Source of the DNA: Thermoleophilaceae bacterium
GTDB lineage: Bacteria > Actinomycetota > Thermoleophilia > Solirubrobacterales > Thermoleophilaceae
Reading direction: 5' to 3'
DNA: 27,171 bases
Assembly: GCA_013696425.1 (NCBI GenBank)
Contig: JACCYP010000221.1
Span: forward strand, 1-27,171
The position numbers and the translations under genes are program-made. Positions within the stretch are counted from its first letter, which is position 1; each line of letters starts with the position of its first letter. Under the pieces are notes generated by a model. That model made no database searches. It saw nothing but the letters and a program-made list of their open reading frames with translations, and had not been told where the DNA came from. Below, piece after piece: positions 6,897-13,486 of this stretch.

Positions 6897-7856
6897 TCAG
6901 GCGGCCGTGCCCGTGCCCTCGACCGCCTCGGACAGCGCCGCCCGGATCCGGGGAAGGAGGTCGTACTCCCAGCGGTAGCGGAGCTCGAGCACCCGCGTGG
7001 AGCTTGCGAGGCAGGTGTAGAGGTCGAACTCGGCGAGCTGACAACCGCGCGCGAGATGCCCGAGCCGAAACCCCTGCTCGAACACGGCGAGGAAGGCATC
7101 CCGCTGGGGCACCGGTGTGAGCATGAACGGCAGGCCCGGGCTCGGGTCCTCCGCCGCGAGGGTCACGATCGCCGCCAGTGGGACGGCAGCGCCCGCCCGC
7201 TCGTCCCGCATCAGCAATCTCCGCTTGTGGGTGCCCTCCGCCACCTCGCCGTCCTCGCCGAGGGCCTCGAAGAACTCCTGCGAGTCGGGCCACAGCCGAA
7301 GAGCCGGGTAGGTCGGTATCGCGACAAACCCGCATGCCCCTTCCCAAAGCGGGAGGAAATCGTCGGACAGGAGCCTGTCGCCCTCGGCCGCGAAGCCGGC
7401 GGCGAGGCTCGACTTTCCGGCGCCCGAAGGTCCGATGAACGCGAGAGCCCCCTCGGGGGTGGAGACGGCGCTCGCGTGGAGCACCGCGGAGCCCTCGAGC
7501 GCCAGCGCGTGGGGGATCACCTGGTCGAGCAGCAGGTGGCGAAGCAGGCCGTCCGGGGTGCGGCTCGGTGCGGCGCACACGATCCGCCGCTCCCCCGCCA
7601 GGACGACGAACTCCGCGTCGTCCGGGAACGCGAGGAACAGGCGCTCACCGTCGAGTCGCAGGATCCGCCACGGCTCCCCCTCCGCGTCACGCGTCAGATG
7701 CCCTTGAAGATTCCTCCCGCTCGACGGGAGCTGCGGCACCACCTCGAACTTCCAATCGTCGGAGGTCCCCCTCTCGGCCTCGGGCAACTCCGGCAGGTCG
7801 ACCTCGCTGGTGAGCGTCAGGCCGGCGACCGCATACCTACGCATCGGCCCACTCAC
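6897..7856 (-). CDS. HPr-kinase-like P-loop protein (putative lasso-peptide kinase)
   Basis: Encodes 319 residues from the GTG at 7856, which overlaps the TGA of the methyltransferase gene (GTGA) and so is favoured by coupling; an ATG at 7844 gives 315 residues. Residues 1-120 form a beta-rich domain. The C-terminal domain has the features of HPr kinase: a histidine at residue 127 (V-L-H-A-S-A), Walker A G-P-S-G-A-G-K-S at 142-149, and L-L-S-D-D at 162-166, matching the L-V-A-D-D of HprK. Kinases of this type in lasso clusters (PadeK/ThcoK class) phosphorylate the C-terminal serine of the precursor. This precursor ends in Cys-Leu, so that target is absent; see findings. It is the last gene of the minus-strand operon. 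Confidence 0.75.
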   Translation of the reverse strand: MSGPMRRYAVAGLTLTSEVDLPELPEAERGTSDDWKFEVVPQLPSSGRNLQGHLTRDAEGEPWRILRLDGERLFLAFPDDAEFVVLAGERRIVCAAPSRTPDGLLRHLLLDQVIPHALALEGSAVLHASAVSTPEGALAFIGPSGAGKSSLAAGFAAEGDRLLSDDFLPLWEGACGFVAIPTYPALRLWPDSQEFFEALGEDGEVAEGTHKRRLLMRDERAGAAVPLAAIVTLAAEDPSPGLPFMLTPVPQRDAFLAVFEQGFRLGHLARGCQLAEFDLYTCLASSTRVLELRYRWEYDLLPRIRAALSEAVEGTGTAA

Positions 7857-8992
7857 GTCGCGTAGCGGGTGACGACCTCGGCGGCGAACAGCGCAGCGTC
7901 CTCGGGGCTCGGGAAGAGATCGCCGTGCCGCCGGTACAGCTCCTCCTCGACGGCCGCGAGCGGGCGGTCGCCGTCGCAGAGGGAGAGAACGGTGCGCCGC
8001 GCCTCGCCCCGGGGGGTGAGCCGGGGGGCGAAGTCGGGCCGGGTGCGGGCGAGGTCCTCCGCGCTGAGGAGCATGCCGGCGAAGGTCGAATGGCGGGAGG
8101 CCGCCTTGGACGTGCCGTCCGCACCCGTGACGGTCACGTCCCAATCGACCATCACCTCCGAGGGCACGATGCTCATCGAGACCTCGACCCGGTCGCCGGC
8201 CGTAACGGCGACGGGTCGTTCGACCGGGAAGAAGACGTTGCGGCGCTTGATCCTCTCCTCCGCCAGCGGGGAGTTCGTCATGGTCACTCCCGGCGACATC
8301 TCGGCCGCGAACCACCCCCCGGCTCCGTGAAGCGTTCCGTCCCGCTCGATGCGGAGCGAGGCCCGCCCGTGGATCGGCGAGTCGTTCTCGACACTCGGGT
8401 CGAGCGACGCCACGATCTCGTCCGGCCCGAGCAGATCCTCCCGCGAGTACCGCACCGGGTAGCCCGTGTTGCGCGCGATGGTGCGACCGGCCCCCATCTC
8501 CAGCCCGAGCGGCGTGGTGTCCCAGAAGTCGACCTGGGACCACATAGCGTCGCTCTCCACCGGGGCCACCAGCAGGTCGATGCGGCCCGGGATGGTGACC
8601 CCGCCGGGCTTGAGGAACCGGCGGTGCGCGTCAGCGAAGTAGTGGAGGACCCCGGCCTCGAAGCCGAACCGACCGATCTGATCCGCCACCACCACGTCGG
8701 CCCGCTCGGGGAGCTCCGCCTGGAGGGAGTGCTCCCTGACGAAGGTGATGCGGTCCGCGACGCCGTTGGCGTGCGCGATCTCGCGGGCCACCCCGATCAT
8801 GCTCGTGGACTCGATGGAGTACACGCGCGCCGCCCCCGCCCGACACGCCATCAGCCCGAGCACGCCGGTCCCTGAGCCGAGGTCGACCACCACGGCCCCC
8901 TCCTGCACGACAGCTTCGATCGCCCGCTGGAAGCCCCTCAGGCGTGCATGATCGGACAGGTACTCCCGATGCTCATCGAGGATCAGCGACAT
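7853..8992 (-). CDS. PRMT-fold class I SAM methyltransferase, lasso-cluster tailoring candidate
   Basis: Encodes 379 residues. SAM motif I is V-D-L-G-S-G-T-G-V-L-G at 36-46, with the post-I acidic residue E61 after a strand reading V-Y-S-I-E. The following L-K-P-G-G (128-131) and I-P-G-R, then a beta-barrel domain (about 140-310), are the layout of protein arginine methyltransferases. The double-glutamate loop that holds the guanidinium in PRMTs is degenerate here: the segment is A-D-Q-I-G-R-F-G-F-E (103-112), with Asp for the first Glu and the second displaced by one. Residues about 325-379 look like a separate winged-helix-type segment. The gene starts 36 bp after the precursor stop and is coupled to the kinase gene. 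A clear ribosome binding site is not visible. It probably methylates the lasso precursor or product; the position is unknown. Confidence 0.75.
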   Translation of the reverse strand: MSLILDEHREYLSDHARLRGFQRAIEAVVQEGAVVVDLGSGTGVLGLMACRAGAARVYSIESTSMIGVAREIAHANGVADRITFVREHSLQAELPERADVVVADQIGRFGFEAGVLHYFADAHRRFLKPGGVTIPGRIDLLVAPVESDAMWSQVDFWDTTPLGLEMGAGRTIARNTGYPVRYSREDLLGPDEIVASLDPSVENDSPIHGRASLRIERDGTLHGAGGWFAAEMSPGVTMTNSPLAEERIKRRNVFFPVERPVAVTAGDRVEVSMSIVPSEVMVDWDVTVTGADGTSKAASRHSTFAGMLLSAEDLARTRPDFAPRLTPRGEARRTVLSLCDGDRPLAAVEEELYRRHGDLFPSPEDAALFAAEVVTRYAT

Positions 8993-9028
8993 CGGCTGAG
9001 GGGGACGACCCTGTCGGCGGCCGGGCGC

Positions 9029-9190
9029 CTAGAGGCAGACCATGGTCATGCCGGGGGTACCGCCGCCGTCGGCACCGCTGCCTTCACCGCCCTGCGTCAG
9101 CTTGCCGATCGACCCGTAGGCGACCAACGTCGGCTTACCATAGGACTTCTTTGGCGCAGCGCCGCTCTCTGCCGGCTGGGACTGGGTCAT
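9029..9190 (-). CDS. Lasso-peptide precursor (A), 53 residues
   Basis: A short minus-strand frame from ATG (9190) to TAG (9029-9031), preceded by AAGGAG four bases upstream. The leader (residues 1-33) contains Y17-G-K-P20-T-L-V-A-Y-G26-S-I-G-K-L-T32, the Y-x-x-P ... G ... T pattern read by lasso B1 proteins, with threonine at the penultimate leader position as the leader peptidase requires. The predicted core (34-53) is GGEGSGADGGGTPGMTMVCL: Gly1 supplies the amine and Asp8 is the only acid at ring-forming positions 7-9, giving an 8-residue macrolactam and a 12-residue tail. It lies between the cyclase gene (stop 43 bp upstream) and the methyltransferase gene, on the same strand. The core has no aromatic residue, no Lys or Arg, and one unpaired Cys. 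The identity as precursor is strong; the mature structure is a prediction. Confidence 0.92.
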   Translation of the reverse strand: MTQSQPAESGAAPKKSYGKPTLVAYGSIGKLTQGGEGSGADGGGTPGMTMVCL

Positions 9191-9194
9191 TTCT

Positions 9195-9200
9195 CTCCTT
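9195..9200 (-). promoter_or_regulatory. Ribosome binding site of the lasso precursor gene
   Basis: AAGGAG reads on the minus strand from 9200 to 9195, four bases before the ATG at 9190. It is one of the clearest Shine-Dalgarno sites in this operon, fitting a precursor made in excess over its enzymes. Confidence 0.7.
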
Positions 9201-9233
9201 GGTCTTCGGGCGGATCCGATTGCATTAGGCGAC

Positions 9234-11087
9234 TCAAAGGGCCCGAAGCCACCGTTCCATGGACGATATCAGCCAAAGCTGCCAGAGAACCTGGCCATTT
9301 TTGGGACCTGCCTCGAGACTGTAGCCACGCTCGAACTCAGCATACATGTCGCGAACCTTGAGCCCGTCGACCCAGCCGAGGTCCTCCATGGCGAGATCGC
9401 GGAACAGCGCCGGCCCCCCGTGGAGGCGCAGCTCCTCCCGGAATGCGTAGCTGAAGTCGGCCTTGTCGGAGCGGCTGCGGACGCTCTCCGGGATGAGCCC
9501 GGCCACGGCCTGCCTGAGCACGTGCTTGGTCACGTGACCTCGGCGCAGCTGCTCGTGGGGTAGCGCCAGCACGTACTCCACCACGCGGCGGTCGTCGAAC
9601 AGGTCGCGCGCCTCCATGCCCGCGGCCGCGCGCGCACGCTCCGCCGATTCCGTTGCGTGAGCCCGCCAGCCGTCGTCGAGCTGGCCGGGTCCCGGCTCTC
9701 CGTGGCGGGGAAGCCGCTGCAAGCGTTCCTCGAGCCCACTCTCCAGGCAGAAGTCGGCGCGTAGCCATGGGGGGCAGGTCGAGCGTCCGAGCGTTCGTGC
9801 CACACCGGAGCGAAGGCCGGCCGGAACCTGGGCGCGGAGTCCGTAGCGCCAGAGCAGCCGAAGGCTCTCGCGCCAGCCCCACACCTCGGCCTCGCTTCTC
9901 ACCTCTGCCGCCAGCCGGCGGATACGGAGGCGGCGGACCAGGTCGATGTAGGAGAAGAGGCTCCCGGTGAGCCATTCGTCCGGTCCGGTGCCGGTGAACA
10001 GCACACGGCTGCCTGCGGCCAGGGCCGCCTCGAAGAGGCCTGATTGCATCCCGTTCGGATACTCCGGGAGGTCCAGGTAGCGGCGGGCCTGAGTCTCGTA
10101 TTCCTCGGCGGGCGTCGCCGCCGGGCGCAGCTCGTGACTCCGCACCCCGCAATGGGCGACCACCGTCCGGATGTGGTCCGTCTCGTCGCAGGGAAGTCCG
10201 GGGAAGACGAGCGAGTAGGCCTCGACCGGCGTGTCGTGGCGCCCCTGCTCACGGAGGTGCTCCACGATCCCGATCACGGACGACGAGTCGAGGCCCCCAC
10301 TCAGCTCGACCGCGACGCCTGACGAGGTCTCGAGCCGGCCGGCCGCCGCATCGCCGCACACCGACAGGAGGTGCGCCGCGTACTCGCGCTCGTCCCGATA
10401 GTGGAGCGGAGGCCCCGGGGCCCACTCCCAGTAGCGGGCGATCTCCACGCCGCGGGGGCCGACCAGCAGGTAGTGCGCAGGCGCGAGCCTGAACAAATCG
10501 CGGAAGAGCGTGTCCGTAGTGCTCCGCACGTCCGCGGAGAGGTACTCCCCGATCATGCCCAGGTTCGGCTCCCGGGACAGCGCCGGGTCGGCGAGCACCG
10601 CCTGTGGCTCCGACGCCCAGCGGAACGAGGTGCCGTCGTGGGCGTAGTAGAGCGGGCGCTTGCCGAGGAAGTCCCGGGCGCACAGGAGCTCCCGCCGGCG
10701 TCCGTCCCAGAGAGAGAACGCGAAGTCGCCGACCAGTCGGGCGACGCTGCCCTCCCCCCACCGCCCATACGCGCGCATGAGCAGCTCGGCGTCGCTCTCG
10801 CCCCCCGGCGCCTGCTCTGCGCCGAGCGACGTGCGAAGCTCATATCCGTTGTCGATCCGGCCGTCGAGGGCGACGCAGATCACGCCGGCCTCGTCCCAGA
10901 CGGGCTGGGTCCCGTCGCGGCGCCCCGGCAGGGTGCGAAGGGAGCAGTGGCCCATCCCGACCGGACCGCTCACGGTCTGCTCGATTCCGTCGGGACCGCG
11001 GTGGCGCATCGAAGCCGTCATGATGGCCACGTCGGCGGGATCCACGGGACGCCCGTCCCCGTGGAAGATCCCCGCGATGCCGCTCAA
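9234..11087 (-). CDS. Lasso cyclase (C), asparagine-synthetase-like
   Basis: Encodes 617 residues from a TTG start at 11087 that overlaps the TGA of B2 (TTGA). The N-terminal glutaminase-type domain begins Met-Ser-Gly-Ile-Ala-Gly: the nucleophilic Cys2 of asparagine synthetase is Ser, so ammonia production from glutamine is not expected. The C-terminal synthetase domain has the pyrophosphate loop S-G-G-L-D-S-S-S at 263-270 and F-T-G-T-G-P-D-E-W near residue 365. In lasso systems this enzyme activates the side chain of the ring acid with ATP and joins it to the core N-terminus. Here that would be Asp8 to Gly1. It stands third in the B1-B2-C-A order. Confidence 0.9.
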   Translation of the reverse strand: MSGIAGIFHGDGRPVDPADVAIMTASMRHRGPDGIEQTVSGPVGMGHCSLRTLPGRRDGTQPVWDEAGVICVALDGRIDNGYELRTSLGAEQAPGGESDAELLMRAYGRWGEGSVARLVGDFAFSLWDGRRRELLCARDFLGKRPLYYAHDGTSFRWASEPQAVLADPALSREPNLGMIGEYLSADVRSTTDTLFRDLFRLAPAHYLLVGPRGVEIARYWEWAPGPPLHYRDEREYAAHLLSVCGDAAAGRLETSSGVAVELSGGLDSSSVIGIVEHLREQGRHDTPVEAYSLVFPGLPCDETDHIRTVVAHCGVRSHELRPAATPAEEYETQARRYLDLPEYPNGMQSGLFEAALAAGSRVLFTGTGPDEWLTGSLFSYIDLVRRLRIRRLAAEVRSEAEVWGWRESLRLLWRYGLRAQVPAGLRSGVARTLGRSTCPPWLRADFCLESGLEERLQRLPRHGEPGPGQLDDGWRAHATESAERARAAAGMEARDLFDDRRVVEYVLALPHEQLRRGHVTKHVLRQAVAGLIPESVRSRSDKADFSYAFREELRLHGGPALFRDLAMEDLGWVDGLKVRDMYAEFERGYSLEAGPKNGQVLWQLWLISSMERWLRAL

Positions 11088-11545
11088 GCCCGGGGAGGCC
11101 GCGGATGGACCGTGGCGAATCGCTCGTCCACGTCGGGCCCGTCGTTGAGCGGCATCCCGAGATGGCTCACCCAGGCGTGTGCGTCGAGCGCGGATCCCTT
11201 ACGGCGCACGCCGAGGCACACCTCGCTCTCGATCCGCTGGGCCCGCAGTAGCAACCAGAGAGTCAGGGACCGCGACAGGCACGTGGACGGGAACGGGCTG
11301 CGGCTGGCCCCGATCGCGACCATCCGGCTCGTGGCGCTCGCCCTGGCCCGGTCGCCGTCCGGGTGGCCTTCGCGAAGCGGAACCACCCGCGCGAGCATCC
11401 GCTCGAGGCGCCGGTAGCCGACCAGCCGCAGCAGGAGTCCGCTGGCCGGGAGCAGGATCGCCGTCGCCGCGAGGGAGCGGCGCTCGGGCGCGCGCAGGGC
11501 GCGAAAGGCCCGCCAGTCAGGCCGGCCGGAGCTCGATGAGTCCAC
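11084..11545 (-). CDS. Lasso leader peptidase (B2), transglutaminase-like
   Basis: Encodes 153 residues. A GTG at 11545 is the start used here; it lies 29 bp inside the B1 gene. The catalytic triad of the family is visible: C89 in F-P-S-T-C-L-S-R-S-L, H123 in D-A-H-A-W-V and D135 in M-P-L-N-D. The helical N-terminal part (residues 10-60) is typical of stand-alone B2 proteins. The enzyme cuts the precursor after the leader, using the B1 protein to hold the leader. The stop overlaps the cyclase start. Length and motif order match B2 proteins of actinobacterial split-B lasso systems. Confidence 0.88.
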   Translation of the reverse strand: MDSSSSGRPDWRAFRALRAPERRSLAATAILLPASGLLLRLVGYRRLERMLARVVPLREGHPDGDRARASATSRMVAIGASRSPFPSTCLSRSLTLWLLLRAQRIESEVCLGVRRKGSALDAHAWVSHLGMPLNDGPDVDERFATVHPRPPRA

Positions 11546-11801
11546 TGTCCACGAGCTGGGCGAGCAGCTTCTCCATGTCCTCGCGCAGCGGCGCCTCCGT
11601 CACGTCGTACTCCGAGAGGAGCTGCCGATAGGCCTCCGCCAGGGTCGGCGAGCTGGAAATGAGCTCCCAGATCCGCGTGCCGACGGCATCCAGCCCGAAG
11701 TAGCTCTCGCTGTCGAGATTGAGCAGCACGAGCTCGTCGTCGAGCCTGCGGCTCGTGACGTGAGAGGGCACCGTCGCCCGGGATGCAAAGGAAACGGTCA
11801 T
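11517..11801 (-). CDS. Lasso leader-recognition protein (B1), PqqD-like RRE
   Basis: Encodes 94 residues from the ATG at 11801; upstream frame runs on but enters the divergent ABC transporter gene. The sequence follows the PqqD fold: a three-stranded sheet around D-D-E-L-V-L-L-N-L-D-S-E-S-Y-F-G-L, then a helix with G-T-R-I-W-E-L-I (41-48) and a C-terminal helical part ending G-L-I-E-L. Such RiPP recognition elements bind the Y-x-x-P segment of the leader and deliver the precursor to B2 and C. It is the first gene of the minus-strand operon, with the promoter expected in the 54-bp gap before the divergent ABC gene. No clear Shine-Dalgarno sequence is seen. Confidence 0.88.
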   Translation of the reverse strand: MTVSFASRATVPSHVTSRRLDDELVLLNLDSESYFGLDAVGTRIWELISSSPTLAEAYRQLLSEYDVTEAPLREDMEKLLAQLVDSGLIELRPA

Positions 11802-11855
11802 CGTGTGATGTACGTCGAATACAGCCGTCGGGGACCGGTAACGTGGCCCGCACGC
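11802..11855. promoter_or_regulatory. Divergent promoter region between lasso operon and ABC exporter
   Basis: Only 54 bp separate the B1 start (11801) from the ABC ATPase ATG (11856), so both transcripts should start here or inside the neighbouring gene. A small inverted repeat, CATC-gtgt-GATG, lies at 11799-11810 over the B1 start codon and could be an operator. No consensus -35/-10 pair is convincing on either strand. Confidence 0.35.
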
Positions 11856-12662
11856 ATGGGGTTCAGCATACATGACGCCCGCGCCGGCGAGAACGAGAAC
11901 GAGGGCGTGGACGCGCGTGCCGGCCAGGACGGGGCGACTGGCGCGGGAGCCGAGGCATCGATCCACGTGCGTAGCCTGGGCAAGCGGTTCGGCGAGGTGA
12001 GCGCGCTCGCGGAGGTGGACCTCGACGTGGGCGCGGGCGAGATCGTGGCCCTGCTCGGTCCCAACGGTGCGGGCAAAAGCACCTTGCTGAGGATCCTCGG
12101 CACGACCGTACTCCCGGACGAGGGGCGGATCTCGGTCGCGGGCCACGACGTCGTGGCCAGCCCGGGCCAGGCGCGGCGGGCGATCGGGTTCTGCCTCGCA
12201 GACGAGCGCTCCTGGTACTGGCGCCTCTCGGGCCGCCAGAACCTGGAGTTCTTCACGACGCTGCACGGCCTGAGGCGCCGCGCCGCCGAGACGAGGGCGG
12301 CCGAGCTGCTCGAGCTCATCGGACTCGCGGAGGCAGCGGACCGGCCGTTCGGCGGGTACTCCACGGGAATGCGGCTTCGCCTCTCGGTCGGCCGCGCCCT
12401 GCTCGCAGAGCCGCCCGTCCTCCTGCTCGACGAGCCCACTCGAAGCCTCGATCCGGTCGCCACCGCCAACTTCCGCGACCTCCTCCGGGAGATAGTGCGC
12501 AACCGGCAGCCCGCGGTGCTGCTCGCAACGCACGATCTGCACGAGGCGTCGAGCGTGGCGGCGCGGATACTCATCCTCTCGGAGGGCCGCGTGCACGCCG
12601 AGATGCCCGCGATGACGAACCCCGCGGAGCTCGAACGGGCGCTGCTGGCGGTACAGGCGTGA
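11856..12662 (+). CDS. ABC transporter ATP-binding protein (lasso export/immunity)
   Basis: Encodes 268 residues from the ATG at 11856. Residues 1-34 are an unusual acidic extension, so a GTG at 11907 is an alternative start. The nucleotide-binding domain is complete: Walker A G-P-N-G-A-G-K-S-T (68-76), a signature of the Y-S-T-G-M type, Walker B V-L-L-L-D-E-P-T and a switch histidine in A-T-H-D-L. This subclass (CcmA/DrrA-like) works with a separate ABC-2 permease, which follows with a GTGA overlap. By position it is the exporter or self-protection system for the lasso peptide, in place of the more usual fused LasD-type exporter. The assignment to the cluster rests on the divergent arrangement. 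Confidence 0.85.
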   Translation: MGFSIHDARAGENENEGVDARAGQDGATGAGAEASIHVRSLGKRFGEVSALAEVDLDVGAGEIVALLGPNGAGKSTLLRILGTTVLPDEGRISVAGHDVVASPGQARRAIGFCLADERSWYWRLSGRQNLEFFTTLHGLRRRAAETRAAELLELIGLAEAADRPFGGYSTGMRLRLSVGRALLAEPPVLLLDEPTRSLDPVATANFRDLLREIVRNRQPAVLLATHDLHEASSVAARILILSEGRVHAEMPAMTNPAELERALLAVQA

Positions 12663-13459
12663 CCGGAGCCCTGACCGTGATCTGGGCGTTCCTGCGCCGC
12701 GACTGGGCGGTGGAGCGCTCCTACCGGGCCGGCTTCGCGCTCGACCTTCTCGCCTCGACGGGTGGGCTGGCGGTCTTCTTTTTCCTCAGCCCGCTGGTGG
12801 ACGACTCCTCGCTCGGCCAGGGCGCTGAGAGCTACTTCGCGTTCGTGGTGGTCGGGCTGATCGTGTTCGAGGTGATGCAGACCGGCCTCACCTCGTTTGC
12901 CCGGCGCCTTCGCAGCGACCAGACCACCGGCACGCTGGAGGCGCTGCTGATGACCCCCACGCCCCAGCTGCTCATCATCGGCTCCAGCGCGGCGTACGAC
13001 CTGGTGCGGGCGCTCGCGACGGGAATCGCATTGCTCGTGCTGGCCGCCGTGCTCGGCGTGGACTTCCAGGTGACGCTCACCGGGCTGGGGGCCCTCCTCG
13101 TGGCAATCCCCGCGACGGTCACACTCGTGGCGGCGACAGGGCTCGCGCTGGCGGGCGCCACGATCGTGTTCAAGCAGACCACGTCCATGCTCCACCTCTT
13201 CACGGCCGCGATCGCCCTCCTTGCGGGCACCTACTTCCCGGTCTCCGCTCTGCCGGGTGCCCTTGAGACGATCGGGAACGCGCTTCCATTCACCTGGGCG
13301 CTCGACGTTCTCAGGCCGGCCGCTCTCGGGGGTCGGATCCCGTGGGAGGAAGTCGTGGGACTCGCCGTCGCAGGAGCGGTCGCACCCTTCCTCGCGGTTG
13401 TCGTCTTCAGCGTGTCGATCCGACGCGCCAAGGCGATGGGCACGCTGGCGCAGTACTGA
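12659..13459 (+). CDS. ABC-2 type transporter permease
   Basis: Encodes 266 residues from the GTG at 12659, overlapping the ATPase stop by four bases. About six hydrophobic segments are visible: about residues 27-45, 57-75, 105-135, 140-165, 175-195 and 230-255. An amphipathic N-terminus (F-L-R-R-D-W) precedes the first, as in ABC-2 permeases such as DrrB. It forms the membrane half of the exporter. No other candidate transporter gene is seen in the lasso region. It ends 27 bp before the convergent Gfo/Idh gene, which closes the lasso cluster. Confidence 0.85.
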   Translation: MTGALTVIWAFLRRDWAVERSYRAGFALDLLASTGGLAVFFFLSPLVDDSSLGQGAESYFAFVVVGLIVFEVMQTGLTSFARRLRSDQTTGTLEALLMTPTPQLLIIGSSAAYDLVRALATGIALLVLAAVLGVDFQVTLTGLGALLVAIPATVTLVAATGLALAGATIVFKQTTSMLHLFTAAIALLAGTYFPVSALPGALETIGNALPFTWALDVLRPAALGGRIPWEEVVGLAVAGAVAPFLAVVVFSVSIRRAKAMGTLAQY

Positions 13460-13486
13460 TTGCCGATTGCCAGACGGCGACCCCAC

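Noticed and set aside
7857..8543. Upstream extension of the kinase-like frame
   Set aside because: It lies in another frame of the methyltransferase gene; GTG 7856 with the GTGA overlap is a far better start.
9191..9233. A second lasso precursor in the gap between cyclase and precursor genes
   Set aside because: Only 43 bp, with just the ribosome binding site; no other leader-like Y-x-x-P frame was seen in the cluster's gaps.
11801..12596. Long upstream extension of the B1 frame (total 359 codons)
   Set aside because: It runs antisense through the ABC ATPase gene and has no PqqD-like character; the real protein starts at the ATG at 11801.
13453..13473. Tandem GATTGCC at the end of the permease gene
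   Set aside because: Two copies of seven bases are too short to mean anything without genome-wide support.
11798..13486. 562-codon minus-strand frame opposite the ABC transporter
   Set aside because: Its composition is arginine/glutamate/histidine-rich without domains; it mirrors the GC-rich plus-strand transporter genes, which have clear motifs.
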